A DNA stretch of 64,000 nt from Acidobacteriota bacterium (GCA_016196065.1 JACPYL010000010.1:744001-808000); one strand, 5' to 3'. Positions 43,144 through 53,466 are shown, numbered from the stretch's first letter. Numbers and translations: made by a program. The notes: generated by a model not told the origin, from the letters alone.

Positions 43144-44673
43144 TCACACACCTTTGCGCCACTTCGGATCCTTCTCACTCTTGAGCGCGACCGTAATCGA
43201 TCCGTCGGGATTGATCGGCTGCTCACACGCCCAGGCGACGGGCTTGATTACTCCCGGTCGAACCTCAATCTTGGCGGACAGGTTGACGTTGCCGCTGTAG
43301 CCGTTGGGGAGAAGAAAAGAAGCTTGTCGGATGCCGCCGCCATAGGGATGTCCGGCATCGAGGCTACCGCGCAGGCTGAGTTTTCCATCGGGAGAGTCGA
43401 CGTGCAGCCAGAGCACTCCCGGAACTCCTGCTGCTCCGCGATTGGCGACACATACGATGAGTTCGAAAGTGCCGTAACGTTTTCGTTGCCACACCCATGC
43501 TGGTCGCAGACGGTAACCAATACTGGTCCGCAAGCGTTCGAACCCGCGAGGATACATTTCGTTGTATTGCGCCAGGTTGGACGCTTCGGTCCATAGAGCC
43601 CAGTAGTTCGCTTTCAGATCGGGAACATGCAGCATGTAATTCTCGAGAACATTGATTCCACGTTCGTCCGGCTTGAGAGCAGTTACGTCGTACTGGCGAA
43701 GGTATCCGTCTTCCATAATGGCGGCCAGCCAAGGTGGCCGGTTGGCGAGTTCGTCGATTTGAATTGGCTCCTCGACGATGATGCTGTCCGATCGCATCCA
43801 GGCACCGGCGCGAACGGCCATATCGATCACGGTCCGATTCCCAACGTTGCTGATATCCGGCTGGGTATTGACGGCGATCGGTGTCTTTTTCCAGGTGTTG
43901 AGCTGCCGCGCGGTCATCGAGACCGAGGTTCTGTGCGCAGTGACATAGTCGGGGAAAGGGTTTGGATAGTCGCTGGTATGTCCTTCGCCCCAGAATCCGT
44001 ATTGCATCATGTCCATCCACTCGATCAGGGGGTTTCCTTCGAACTCGGCGGCCAACAATTCATTCAGTTCCGCAAACGCTTTCTGAAACTCCGGATGGTC
44101 GTAGCGAGGTTCACGAAATTGAGCATCGCCCTTCCCAGGAATACGGCCGATATTCACCATCGGTATGCGATCTCTCAGGAATGACGGAATCGCAATTTGT
44201 TCCGGCTGAAATGAATAGTTAGAGAGTTGAACCCGGAAGGCGACTCGTAGCCCCTTGCGCTTGGCGGCGTCGAAGGTGAGAGCCCAAACAGGGTCGAGGT
44301 CAAGGCGTCCGGGGCGCGATTGCACGTTCCGCCAATCGCAGCGGATGTAAAGCACATCGACGAAGGGGAGGCTCGACATCTTTTCGACGTGCTGCTCAAG
44401 AGTTTCCCGTCCCGCTCGCGCCGCGAGAGACGGGCCACTCTCCTCCCATGCGTAGCCGATCAGTCCCAATCCTGGATTTCGCTGCGGCCGCTCGGATGGA
44501 GTTGTAAATAGAACGGTCTGCCAGCCCTGATCCTGTTCGATGTCAAATGGGCCTTGATCCAGGCGTTGCGGGGAAGATGGGCCAACTCCGAAATCGTAGA
44601 ATTTCGTTCCAACATTGGCGTGAGCGATGGCAGGTAATAAGACGGCGCTCTTTAATAGGTCTCGACGACGCAT
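43144..44673 (-). CDS. Tat-exported TIM-barrel glycosidase-like protein
   Basis: A 509-aa protein with N-terminal MRRRDLLKSAVLLPAIAHA, a twin-arginine-type signal. The barrel resembles that of the DUF4832-like protein at 28299-29675: LYIRCDWRNVQSRPGRLDLD, LRVAFRVQLSNY, MQYGFWGEGH with a candidate acid Glu. A beta-sandwich tail follows (about 390-509; WLHVDSPDGKLSLRGSLDAG). It is divergent from agaS by about 170 bp, a region containing CGATTACTTTC (44800-44810). It is presumed to act on an extracellular glycan; no specific GH family is assigned. Confidence 0.75.
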   Translation of the reverse strand: MRRRDLLKSAVLLPAIAHANVGTKFYDFGVGPSSPQRLDQGPFDIEQDQGWQTVLFTTPSERPQRNPGLGLIGYAWEESGPSLAARAGRETLEQHVEKMSSLPFVDVLYIRCDWRNVQSRPGRLDLDPVWALTFDAAKRKGLRVAFRVQLSNYSFQPEQIAIPSFLRDRIPMVNIGRIPGKGDAQFREPRYDHPEFQKAFAELNELLAAEFEGNPLIEWMDMMQYGFWGEGHTSDYPNPFPDYVTAHRTSVSMTARQLNTWKKTPIAVNTQPDISNVGNRTVIDMAVRAGAWMRSDSIIVEEPIQIDELANRPPWLAAIMEDGYLRQYDVTALKPDERGINVLENYMLHVPDLKANYWALWTEASNLAQYNEMYPRGFERLRTSIGYRLRPAWVWQRKRYGTFELIVCVANRGAAGVPGVLWLHVDSPDGKLSLRGSLDAGHPYGGGIRQASFLLPNGYSGNVNLSAKIEVRPGVIKPVAWACEQPINPDGSITVALKSEKDPKWRKGV

Positions 44674-44799
44674 TCGAGTGGTCCCCCTCGTTAATTTCGA
44701 CCTCGCAGCGCCCGCAAACTACAGAATCTGCCATTGCAATCCATGGCTCACCCGGGAAATTTGATTCCCGCGAGGCTTTCGTTTACCTTACCATAGTTT

Positions 44800-44815
44800 C
44801 GATTACTTTCTTTCT
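44800..44815 (+). promoter_or_regulatory. CGATTACTTTC motif before agaS
   Basis: The 11-mer CGATTACTTTC (44800-44810) followed by TTTCT lies 30 bp upstream of agaS. The identical 11-mer occurs at 60396-60406 before the heparinase-like gene, and a one-mismatch copy at 46095-46105 before the large receptor. It is a candidate operator or promoter element of the locus. Confidence 0.4.
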
Positions 44816-44840
44816 GAGTCATTCTCAATTCAGGTGCCGC

Positions 44841-46061
44841 ATGAATTCGCACGATTTTGTAGAACAGGGCTGGCTGGAAGAGCTCGGCAAGTCTCAGGCA
44901 GTTGTGGCTGAAATGCTGGCACGAAATCCAGAAGAGCAAAAGCGCCTGGGTTACTTTCACACGCTCCGCGAGATATGTCAGCAACCTGGGACATGGATGC
45001 ACACCGCGAAGTTGTTGCAAGGATCGGCCCGTGAAATATCGCCGCTCCTCAAAGGAATTTCGAGCCTGGTACTCTCCGGTTCGGGCAGTTCTGAATTTGC
45101 CGGCGACTGCGTGCGGATGGTTTTGCAAAAAGAACTTGTCATCGACACTCAGTCGATCGCAGGGGGTACCCTGCTCACGCATGGCAGGAGCGCGGTCCCC
45201 GTCGGGAGACCTGGGTTGATGGTGTCAATTGCGCGATCGGGCGATAGTCCTGAGAGCGTCGGCGCGCTCGAGTTGATGCTCAAAACCGAGCCTGACTTTC
45301 GTCACCTGGTCTTGACGTGTAACCGGCAGGGAAGTCTAGTCAACAATTTCCGCACGGACTCCCGAGTGACCGTAATCACTCTTGACGAGTCCACCAACGA
45401 CCAAAGCCTGGTCATGACCAGCAGCTTTACCAACCTGGTGATCGCAGCGCGTTTCCTTGGTTTAATCGATGAATCCAGTCGCTACCGCTCGATCTGTGAT
45501 GGCCTCAGTCGCGCCGCTGCGGGATTATTGCGCGATCACTTCGGCACCTTGGCGGCGGCTGGTAAAGCCTCTTTCCGTCGTGTGCTTTTTCTGGGAAGTG
45601 GCTCGCGTTTCGCCGCTGCCCGCGAAGCCTCGTTGAAGATGCTGGAAATGACAGCGGGACGCGTCACCGCCTCTTGCGAAACCTACCTCGGCCTGCGTCA
45701 TGGACCCATGAGCGCCGTTAACGAGGAGACTCTGATTGTCGGCTTCTTGTCTACCGCACCCCAGGCACGAGCCTATGAATCGGACGTTCTGCGAGAACTT
45801 GCGCGAAAGCAGCTGGGGCTTTTTCGAATTATTGCCGGTAAGGGCGTCCCGCCGGACCTGGTTCGCGCGGGAGATGTGTTGATCCCCTATGACAGCAGCG
45901 ACGAACTGGAAGATGACAACGTCACCGTTCTAGACGTGGTCGTTGGCCAGATATTGGCCTTTTCCCGATGTCTCCACGAGGGGCTTCAGCCTGATTCGCC
46001 GTCTCAATCCGGAGTCATTCAACGGGTGGTGCAAAGTTTCGCATTGCACCTCCCTTCCTAG
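44841..46061 (+). CDS. agaS: SIS-domain sugar isomerase/deaminase, AgaS family
   Basis: A 406-aa cytoplasmic protein with two SIS domains: SLVLSGSGSSEFAGDCVR (first) and VLFLGSGSRFAAAREASLKM (second), plus the conserved ETYLGLRHGPMSAV. This is the pattern of AgaS, which converts galactosamine-6-phosphate to tagatose-6-phosphate with release of ammonia. ATG 44841 with AGGTG upstream is chosen; the longer frame to 44547 runs through the divergent promoter region. It heads a plus-strand gene set that includes a TonB receptor and nagB. Substrate (GalN-6-P or a related amino sugar phosphate) is inferred from the family. Confidence 0.87.
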   Translation: MNSHDFVEQGWLEELGKSQAVVAEMLARNPEEQKRLGYFHTLREICQQPGTWMHTAKLLQGSAREISPLLKGISSLVLSGSGSSEFAGDCVRMVLQKELVIDTQSIAGGTLLTHGRSAVPVGRPGLMVSIARSGDSPESVGALELMLKTEPDFRHLVLTCNRQGSLVNNFRTDSRVTVITLDESTNDQSLVMTSSFTNLVIAARFLGLIDESSRYRSICDGLSRAAAGLLRDHFGTLAAAGKASFRRVLFLGSGSRFAAAREASLKMLEMTAGRVTASCETYLGLRHGPMSAVNEETLIVGFLSTAPQARAYESDVLRELARKQLGLFRIIAGKGVPPDLVRAGDVLIPYDSSDELEDDNVTVLDVVVGQILAFSRCLHEGLQPDSPSQSGVIQRVVQSFALHLPS

Positions 46062-46094
46062 GCGTCATTCCGCCTGCGCGGTTGCGGTTTATGT

Positions 46095-46112
46095 CGAATA
46101 CTTTCTTTTTAT
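46095..46112 (+). promoter_or_regulatory. CGAATACTTTC motif before large TonB receptor
   Basis: CGAATACTTTC at 46095-46105 followed by TTTTTATT, 88 bp upstream of the receptor start. It differs by one base from the motif before agaS. Confidence 0.35.
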
Positions 46113-46193
46113 TGTTTTGAAGCTTGCCTTTGTTTGCGCCTTGCGATACAAGAGTGGGTATTCAGTAGCCCGTCTTCCGTTCAGGAGAGCCCG

Positions 46194-49100
46194 ATGAATC
46201 TCAAGAAGTTCCTGGTCTGCTCGCTCATGGTTGTGCTTAGTCTTGCATGCGCCCCGTCGCTTGTTGCTCAAGGCACAGATTTAGGCACGCTTCGCGGCCT
46301 GGTCACCGATGCCACCGGCGCTGCCATTCCGCGCGCCAAGGTCGTGATTCTCGACCTCGCGACCAATACCTCGCGTGAGACGACGACCAATTCGCAAGGT
46401 GAGTACCAAATGTTCGGGCTTAGGGCGGGCAACTACAAAGTCACGGTGTCGGCCGCCGGCATGGGCACAACCGACGTGACGGGAATTGTCTTGAATGGGA
46501 GCGCCACGGTGAGCGCGAATGCCACACTGAAGGTGGCGAGCAACGTGGATACGATTGAAGTGGTCGCTGTGGGCTCTACCATCAACACGGAGAATCAGAC
46601 GATCAGTGACACGATCACGAACCGCGCGGTCGTCGACCTTCCTCGCGACAGTCGCGATGTGTACTCGTTTCTTTATCTCAACCCCAACATCACGCAAGCC
46701 GGGTCCAGCGACAACGTGGACTTTAAATTTCTCGGCGGCCAAAGCTATGGTGCAAATTTTTCGGTCGACGGGCAGCGCTCCAATGGCGGAATCTTTGGCG
46801 CGCCCACGAACAGCCAGCCTTCGATAGAAGCGGTGGGCGAAATCAATGTCCTGACCAACGATTTCAGCGCAGAATATGGCGGCATTGCCAACATTCGGGT
46901 AAACACGAAACGCGGCAGTGCGGGTTATCACGGCTCGATTTTTTACAACAACAGTAACTCGGCGCTGGCTGCATGGACGCTGGCGGATATTGCGGCGAAA
47001 GGGGAATTTGCTCCAACGCCCTTTCAAAGCAAATACCCGAATCCATACTTCAATCTCACAGACGTCGGTGGATCACTAGGCGGACCCATTCCGGGATTGA
47101 AAAAAACGTGGTTCTTCACCGCCTATGAGCGCAATTGGGAGATCTCACCCGTACGTGTGTCGGCGACCAACCTCCCTCACCCGAGTCTCTACACGGGCGA
47201 TTTTTCGCTGGTGGACGACGCCAACAAGCCGGCTGTCCCCGGGGACGTTACGCTGACTCCGGAGGAGATGGCGAACGACACGGTCGGAGGGCTTGGGCAA
47301 AAGTTCATCACGATTCCAACGCGCCTTCTGAATCCCACCGTTCAAAGTTTGATTGGCACGTATTTTCCGAAGATCGGCCTCTCCGCTCCAATCAATTTGG
47401 TCACAGGCGCGATTAACGGACCGGACGATCTGACCGGATACCAGACCCAGCTTTCTGGCAGGTTGGTTCGTGATCGGGGCACCTTGCGTGTTGACCACGA
47501 TTTTAGCGACCGCGATCATGTCAATGCTGTCTACAACGCATTGGCTCTTACTTCGGCTCGTCCGCTTGTCCAAAACCCCTATACCGGACTAGGTCTTCAG
47601 CAACTTGAATCCCGAAACAACACGCTTTCCTTTTCCTACACGCATGCCTTCAGCGCCAATGTGATCAATGAAGCGCGCGGAGGATTCAACAAGGAACGGC
47701 TACAGCGCCACAGCAATACCACGCTCGAAGGCTTTCTCTCCGGGATCGGATTCGATCAGTCTGACATCGACGCGTATGGAGCGGTCGTCGGTACGTCCAA
47801 GTTGACGACACATGGGCACCCGGCCGTACAGTTCGGCCGGAACTTTGCAATATTTCAGAATGGCGGACGAAATACAGACCGTCCTATGGATCAGAACCTG
47901 GCAACATTCGGAGACACTCTGACCTGGGTCGTCAGAAAACACACTCTCAAGATGGGCGCCGATTTCGTTCGCAACCAGGCGCTCGATGGTTTTGCTGTGA
48001 ATCGCGGCAATGTTAGAGGCTTGGTCAGCTACGGAAGCGCCCGGAGCATTGATCCGTTCGCGAAGTTTCTTCTGGGAGAGCCGGCCAACACGGTCTCGTA
48101 CGTAAACTTCCCGAGGCCACCCATGGACGTATCTAACTGGGAGCAAGGCTTCTTCGTCCAAGACGATTGGAAGGTCACGCCGCGCCTGACTGTGAACATG
48201 GGCCTGCGTTACGAATTGATCACGCCGTTTGTTGAAAGCCATGATCTACTGGCGAACTTCGATCCCAACTTTGTGGATTCCAACACGGGAACGAAAGGTC
48301 GCTTCGTCATTCCTTCGGATCGAACGCGGGCATTTCTAGATCCTCGCATCCTAGGTCAGTTTAATGTGGTGAACGCGAGCCAGGCTGGCCTGAACATTGG
48401 CCGCGGATTGGTACGCACCGACAAGAACAACTTCGCTCCGAGAATCGGCGCCGCGTTTCGCTTGACGGACAAGTCGGTTATTCGAGGAGGATATGGTCTC
48501 TTTTACCCGACCTCGGCTGCACAGGGTATTCGCGATCCAATCGGGACCAACCCGTTCAATCAGGGGCTGACCAAGGCTTCCGATCCGGACGCTGGCAACT
48601 TCCTTTCGCCGTGGCCGGGATTTGAGCACGGTTTCAGTCCCCTGACAGGCGGTTCCCTGACCACAAATTTCGCCTCCCTGCCTTCGATCAACGCGGTGCC
48701 GGTTGGTCTTGAGCAGCCACGCATTCAGCAGTACAACGTAACTTACGAACGCGAGCTTACCTCAAACAGTTTTATACGTTTCTCGTATCTGGGAAGCGCG
48801 CTGAGCGGCTTGATTGCAGGCAAGGATTTGAACGAAATTCAGCCCAGCGACATTCCGTTTGGAACCACGATTGGCGATGGCATAACCCCATGTGACCCCG
48901 TGAACGAAGGGGATTGTTTGCCCTCTGCGGCCGATATTGCACGCCAGCCATTCCCGGGCCTGGGCGACTTTCTTTCCAGTTTCGGGAACGTTGGCCACGG
49001 CCGTTCCAACGCTTTCCAGACCCAGTTTGAGCATCGCTACTCACACGGTTTATTGCTGAACATGTCGTACACGTACCTCCAGCAAAAGTCCACCGCCCTG

Positions 49101-49919
49101 GATACGGTGAATTCAAGCCTCGGAGGCGTCGGCTACAATCCGTTTGAGCCCGACCGCGACTACGGACAGGAGTCGTTCGTACCCCACCACCGGTTTGTTG
49201 CGTATGCAGTTTATGACCTGCCCGTTGGACGCGGAAAACGTTTTGGGTCGTCGATGTCGAACTTGGCGAATACGATCCTCGGCGGCTGGCAGACATCCTT
49301 CAACATGTTTGCTAAATCCGGTGCGGGGTTCACTCCGTATTGGGCTTGCGACGACTGTGCTTCGATTGAGCCAGGAAACGTGGGTGTGAGTTCTGTGGAC
49401 GCAGTGGGTGACTTCAACTGTTGCGTCAACGGCGTCGCATCATTCCGTCCACCCGTGATTGGAAACTATAAGCACCGGGTAGGCAATCAGATCTGGGATC
49501 CGAATGCCTTCGGCGATCCAATTCTGGGTGCTGATTTGTTCAGCAATCCCGCAGTCGCTACACGCAACCTGCTGATTGGTCCCGGCGCATGGGGTGTGAA
49601 TCTCGGTGTGCACAAAGAGTTTCATTTCGGCGAACGGTTTACCGCTTCGCTGGGAGTCGATATCGACAACCTCTTCAATCATCCGATGTTTGCGCCCGAT
49701 GCAGATTACGGCGGCGGCGGCGGTGAATTTGCAATGCTGGGAGACTTCAACGTCGCCGTAGATCCGGCGACATTGAAACCGATCATTGCGACAAATCCGG
49801 ATACCGGGTTACCTGATATCACCCGCAATGATCTCTTCGGGCAACTGGTTCGATCGTTCGACCAGGAAGGTGTGAATAGCCGGCGCACCATACGTCTGCG
49901 GGCGAGGATCACGTTCTAG
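46194..49919 (+). CDS. TonB-dependent receptor with carboxypeptidase-regulatory-like domain
   Basis: A 1241-aa outer-membrane receptor starting at ATG 46194 (AGGAGA 6 nt upstream). Domains: signal peptide (MNLKKFLVCSLMVVLSLACA), regulatory-like beta domain (about 30-115; GTLRGLVTDATGAAIPRAKV), plug (about 130-260; VVDLPRDSRDVYSFLYLNPN) and a long barrel ending RARITF. Four Cys in CDDCA and DFNCC lie in one predicted extracellular loop (about 1050-1080). By family knowledge it imports or binds oligosaccharides with TonB energy. No TonB or SusD gene is nearby, which is usual for this group in Acidobacteriota. It lies between agaS and a BNR glycosidase-like gene. Confidence 0.92.
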   Translation: MNLKKFLVCSLMVVLSLACAPSLVAQGTDLGTLRGLVTDATGAAIPRAKVVILDLATNTSRETTTNSQGEYQMFGLRAGNYKVTVSAAGMGTTDVTGIVLNGSATVSANATLKVASNVDTIEVVAVGSTINTENQTISDTITNRAVVDLPRDSRDVYSFLYLNPNITQAGSSDNVDFKFLGGQSYGANFSVDGQRSNGGIFGAPTNSQPSIEAVGEINVLTNDFSAEYGGIANIRVNTKRGSAGYHGSIFYNNSNSALAAWTLADIAAKGEFAPTPFQSKYPNPYFNLTDVGGSLGGPIPGLKKTWFFTAYERNWEISPVRVSATNLPHPSLYTGDFSLVDDANKPAVPGDVTLTPEEMANDTVGGLGQKFITIPTRLLNPTVQSLIGTYFPKIGLSAPINLVTGAINGPDDLTGYQTQLSGRLVRDRGTLRVDHDFSDRDHVNAVYNALALTSARPLVQNPYTGLGLQQLESRNNTLSFSYTHAFSANVINEARGGFNKERLQRHSNTTLEGFLSGIGFDQSDIDAYGAVVGTSKLTTHGHPAVQFGRNFAIFQNGGRNTDRPMDQNLATFGDTLTWVVRKHTLKMGADFVRNQALDGFAVNRGNVRGLVSYGSARSIDPFAKFLLGEPANTVSYVNFPRPPMDVSNWEQGFFVQDDWKVTPRLTVNMGLRYELITPFVESHDLLANFDPNFVDSNTGTKGRFVIPSDRTRAFLDPRILGQFNVVNASQAGLNIGRGLVRTDKNNFAPRIGAAFRLTDKSVIRGGYGLFYPTSAAQGIRDPIGTNPFNQGLTKASDPDAGNFLSPWPGFEHGFSPLTGGSLTTNFASLPSINAVPVGLEQPRIQQYNVTYERELTSNSFIRFSYLGSALSGLIAGKDLNEIQPSDIPFGTTIGDGITPCDPVNEGDCLPSAADIARQPFPGLGDFLSSFGNVGHGRSNAFQTQFEHRYSHGLLLNMSYTYLQQKSTALDTVNSSLGGVGYNPFEPDRDYGQESFVPHHRFVAYAVYDLPVGRGKRFGSSMSNLANTILGGWQTSFNMFAKSGAGFTPYWACDDCASIEPGNVGVSSVDAVGDFNCCVNGVASFRPPVIGNYKHRVGNQIWDPNAFGDPILGADLFSNPAVATRNLLIGPGAWGVNLGVHKEFHFGERFTASLGVDIDNLFNHPMFAPDADYGGGGGEFAMLGDFNVAVDPATLKPIIATNPDTGLPDITRNDLFGQLVRSFDQEGVNSRRTIRLRARITF

Positions 49920-50000
49920 ATGCTCTCACCCTGCGCTAGTGCGACTGTGCCGGCATCATCAACTTTTTCCGGCACAGTTGTTCCTCGAAGGACGAGATCA

Positions 50001-52253
50001 ATGAAGGGCGCAGCCATCGTCACAGCCGCGTTGCTCCTGTGTCTCACCTATGCCTGGGCGGAGCGGCCTGGCGACTTTCGAGTCATCGGTCCGGGTGGTG
50101 GCGGGGCGATGTTCAACCCCACGATCAGCCCGCATGACGCCAACACGGTGCTGGTGTCCTGTGACATGAGCGGTTCGTACATCACCCATGACGGCGGACA
50201 AACATGGCGGATGTTCAATTTGCGTGGCGTCGTCGATTTTTTTGCCTTCGATCCGCATGACCCGAAGACCATGTATGCGCACGCCACGGGTCTGTGGCGT
50301 AGCGTTGACGGGGGAAAGAGCTGGAGTCTGGTTTCTCCATCACCGGAGTCGGTGCAGGGTGTGAAGATGAGCTCCGACCACGCGGATGAGATTCTCCTGG
50401 CGCAGGCTGATACGGTGGGAGACATTGTTGCGATGGCGATTGATCCCGCCAATTCCCGGGTTTTGTATGTGGCAGGCGGATCCAAGGAGAAGCGGACGCT
50501 TTTTCTTTCTCGAGATTTTGGAAAGACCTGGCAACGTCAGGCTGATTTACCCCGCGACGTGCGACGGATGTGGGTGGATCCTCGCTCATCCCTCGAATCC
50601 ATGTCGCTGTTTGTGGCCGGAACGCAATCCCTCGCCGTGGTGAACGGAACGGGTGTTCACGAAGTTCGTCTGCCGGCTGCCGCAACGGATCTATCTCTCG
50701 GTTTTGTCTCCGGATCACAACCTACTATTTATCTGACCTCGGAACAGGGCGGGTACGTCTCAACCGATGGAGGTACTACCTGGCGAAAATCCGCGCTTCC
50801 CGGCAGCGGAGCCAAAGTCCGAGCGGTCGCGACCAGCTTGCATCATCCGGAAACCGCCTACATTTCCTACAGTGATCTAGAACTAGAGGGCAAGACATGG
50901 ATGGGCGTTGCCAAGACGACCAACTCCGGCGCCGACTGGCAACTGGTGTGGAAGGAATCTTCCGGAGCAGCAGAGAATGTGCATGATAACTGGATCACGG
51001 AACATTTCGGCATCGAATGGGGCGAGAATCCGTTAAACATTACGGTCGCGGATCAGGATCCTAACCTGAGCTATGGGACCGACCTGGGCCGAACGATGCG
51101 CACAACTGACGGCGGCATCACATGGACGGGATTATATTCACGAAGAGTTGGTGCTGGCGGATGGACGACCGTTGGGCTGGATGTCACCACAAGTTACGGA
51201 ATACACTTCGACCCTTTTAACTCGAAACGTCACTTCATCACCTATACGGACATCGGGCTGTTCCGGAGCGAGGATGATGGATCCTCCTGGACAACCTCCA
51301 CAGACGGTGTTCCCAGCGAGTGGAGAAATACGACGTACTGGGTGGTGTTCGATCCGAAGGTCAAAGGCCGGATGTGGAGCGTGAACAGTGGCACGCACGA
51401 TTTACCTCGTCCGAAGATGTGGCGTCACGCGGCGGTTGCAAGCTACCAGGGTGGTGTTTGCCGCAGTGAGGACGGTGGGCGCACATGGGCGAAGTCGAAT
51501 GCCGGGATGGATGAAACGGCCGCTACTCACATCCTTCTCGATCCAACGAGCCCGCCGGACGCTCGTGTACTCTACGTCGCGGGCTTCGGGCGGGGCATAT
51601 ATAAGAGCAGTGATGGTGGACGCAGCTGGGCCTTAAAGAACCAGGGAATCACGCAAAACGAACCATTCGCGTGGAGATTAGCGCGGAGTTCTAACGGCAC
51701 TCTCTATGTAGTGATAGCCCGTCGTTCTGAAGATGGCAGCATTGGGAACGATCGCGATGGCGCGCTCTACTCCTCTACGGACGGAGCAGAGCACTGGAAG
51801 AAAGTCACGCTTCCCCCGGGAGTGAACGGTCCGAATGGTCTCGCCATTGATCCGGAATCTCCGGATCGCCTCTACCTTGCAACCTGGGCGCGAGCCGAGG
51901 GTCAGCACGGTGACGGAGGCGGAATTTATGTATCCGAGAACGGTGGCAAGAGCTGGCAAGTAACACTGGATCAGGACCGGCACATTTATGACGTGACGAT
52001 CGACCCTACGGACGCCAAAATTCTCTACGCCGCCGGCTTTGAATCTTCGGTTTGGCGCTCGATCGATCGAGGACGTCATTGGACACGCATCCAGGGATTT
52101 AATTTCAAGATGGCGCACCGTGTCATTCCCGATCCGCTTGATCACGACCAGATATACGTTACGACATTCGGCGGGAGCGTCTGGCACGGTTCCATTCATG
52201 GACAAAGACAACCGCTGGATATTGCCACGCCCGCACTTCAACTTGGGCAGTGA
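50001..52253 (+). CDS. Secreted BNR/sialidase-like beta-propeller protein (GH74/VPS10-like)
   Basis: A 750-aa exported protein; ATG 50001 with GAAGGA upstream begins the signal peptide MKGAAIVTAALLLCLTYAWA. At least eight Asp-box repeats of the form S-x-D-G-G-x-T/S-W are visible (THDGGQTW, SVDGGKSW, STDGGTTW, TTDGGITW, SEDGGRTW, SSDGGRSW, SENGGKSW, SIDRGRHW). These mark a multi-bladed propeller as in GH74 xyloglucanases, sialidases and VPS10 proteins. Catalytic Asp residues cannot be assigned safely. Position just after the receptor suggests an endo-acting glycanase at the cell surface. Confidence 0.85.
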   Translation: MKGAAIVTAALLLCLTYAWAERPGDFRVIGPGGGGAMFNPTISPHDANTVLVSCDMSGSYITHDGGQTWRMFNLRGVVDFFAFDPHDPKTMYAHATGLWRSVDGGKSWSLVSPSPESVQGVKMSSDHADEILLAQADTVGDIVAMAIDPANSRVLYVAGGSKEKRTLFLSRDFGKTWQRQADLPRDVRRMWVDPRSSLESMSLFVAGTQSLAVVNGTGVHEVRLPAAATDLSLGFVSGSQPTIYLTSEQGGYVSTDGGTTWRKSALPGSGAKVRAVATSLHHPETAYISYSDLELEGKTWMGVAKTTNSGADWQLVWKESSGAAENVHDNWITEHFGIEWGENPLNITVADQDPNLSYGTDLGRTMRTTDGGITWTGLYSRRVGAGGWTTVGLDVTTSYGIHFDPFNSKRHFITYTDIGLFRSEDDGSSWTTSTDGVPSEWRNTTYWVVFDPKVKGRMWSVNSGTHDLPRPKMWRHAAVASYQGGVCRSEDGGRTWAKSNAGMDETAATHILLDPTSPPDARVLYVAGFGRGIYKSSDGGRSWALKNQGITQNEPFAWRLARSSNGTLYVVIARRSEDGSIGNDRDGALYSSTDGAEHWKKVTLPPGVNGPNGLAIDPESPDRLYLATWARAEGQHGDGGGIYVSENGGKSWQVTLDQDRHIYDVTIDPTDAKILYAAGFESSVWRSIDRGRHWTRIQGFNFKMAHRVIPDPLDHDQIYVTTFGGSVWHGSIHGQRQPLDIATPALQLGQ

Positions 52254-52269
52254 ACAAAAGGGGGATCGA

Positions 52270-53466
52270 ATGAATCGCCGTCAATGGTTGTATGGTGCCG
52301 GAGTTATCGCGGGGGCTGGTCAACTTAGCTTCGGTAGTGCGGCTGCTCCAGCCAATGAAGATTCCAACCAGCCCAAGCCTCTGGATCTTACGCAGTACGA
52401 ACCCAAGAGCATGCTCCAGGTGCATGAGTCGCACGTGGAGAAATCAAAATACCCCCTGATTGATTTCCATACTCATATTTCCGTTGCGGTGAAATCGGAG
52501 CATGGTGTGGAACTCGGCCCCGAGCGTCAGTACCTGGGAACGGCCGACGAATTGTTGGCGGTCATGGACCGCAAGAACATTCGCGCAATGGTGAACCTGA
52601 CGGGCGGCTACGAGAAAGGTCTTGCTGAGGCCGTCTCGAAATATGATCGCACTCACCCCGGGCGCTTTTACACCTTCACCGAGCCGTCCTACTCGCGATT
52701 CAAAGAGCCGGATTATCCGAAAGTGCAGGCGCAGGCGATCGAGCAGGCCCATCGCGATGGCGCCAGGGGGCTCAAGATTCTCAAGACCCTGGGGCTCTAC
52801 CTTCGCGAAGGAATCACATCAGGCACTCTTGTGAAGATCGACGATCCACGATTCGATCCCATGTGGGACGCCTGCGGGCGACTCAACATGCCCGTGGCGA
52901 TTCACGTCTCGGATCCGATTGCGTTCTTCACTCCGACTGACCGCTTTAACGAGCGTTATGAAGAATTGAACAACCATCCTGACTGGTCCTTTCATGGTGG
53001 GGATTTTCCCAGCAACGAGGAATTGCTTGCTGCCCGCAATCGAGTCATGGCAAAGCATCCGAAGACGCAGTTTGTGGTGCTGCACATGGGGAACTTTGCG
53101 GAAAACTTGCAGAACGTCTCGGAAAATCTTGACCGTTTTCCCAACATGTTCGTCGACATAGCGGCGCGGATAGGTGAACTGGGACGTCAACCGAGGACTT
53201 CCCGAAAATTCTTCGACAAGTATCAGGATCGGATTCTTTTCGCCACCGACGCGACTCCGCACGGCGACGAATTTCCCCAGCAGGTGTTCAACGACAAGCT
53301 GTATGAGATTTACTTCCGGTTTCTTGAAACCGAAGACGAGTATTTCGATTACGCTCCGGCAAAGATACCGCCGCAGGGTCGCTGGAGAATTTACGGGATC
53401 AATTTGCCGGATGCGATTCTGCGCAAGGTTTACAGCGAAACCGCCGCTCGGCTGTTGCAGATCTAG
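52270..53466 (+). CDS. Amidohydrolase-2-family protein with export signal
   Basis: A 398-aa protein starting at ATG 52270 (GGGGGAT 6 nt upstream). The N-terminus NRRQWLYGAGVIAGAG is twin-arginine-like. The amidohydrolase-2 barrel has the first metal motif DFHTHIS (near residue 64), HVSDPIAF, FVVLHMGNFAENL and the late Asp in LFATDATPHGDE. It is not a NagA-type deacetylase by motif. Members hydrolyse lactones, decarboxylate or open rings; a sugar lactone is plausible here but unproven. It is 16 bp after the BNR gene, and the next gene starts immediately after its stop codon. Confidence 0.83.
   Translation: MNRRQWLYGAGVIAGAGQLSFGSAAAPANEDSNQPKPLDLTQYEPKSMLQVHESHVEKSKYPLIDFHTHISVAVKSEHGVELGPERQYLGTADELLAVMDRKNIRAMVNLTGGYEKGLAEAVSKYDRTHPGRFYTFTEPSYSRFKEPDYPKVQAQAIEQAHRDGARGLKILKTLGLYLREGITSGTLVKIDDPRFDPMWDACGRLNMPVAIHVSDPIAFFTPTDRFNERYEELNNHPDWSFHGGDFPSNEELLAARNRVMAKHPKTQFVVLHMGNFAENLQNVSENLDRFPNMFVDIAARIGELGRQPRTSRKFFDKYQDRILFATDATPHGDEFPQQVFNDKLYEIYFRFLETEDEYFDYAPAKIPPQGRWRIYGINLPDAILRKVYSETAARLLQI

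Noticed and set aside
52270-53466. NagA-type N-acetylglucosamine-6-phosphate deacetylase
   Set aside because: It has the amidohydrolase-2 pattern and an export signal, unlike cytoplasmic NagA.
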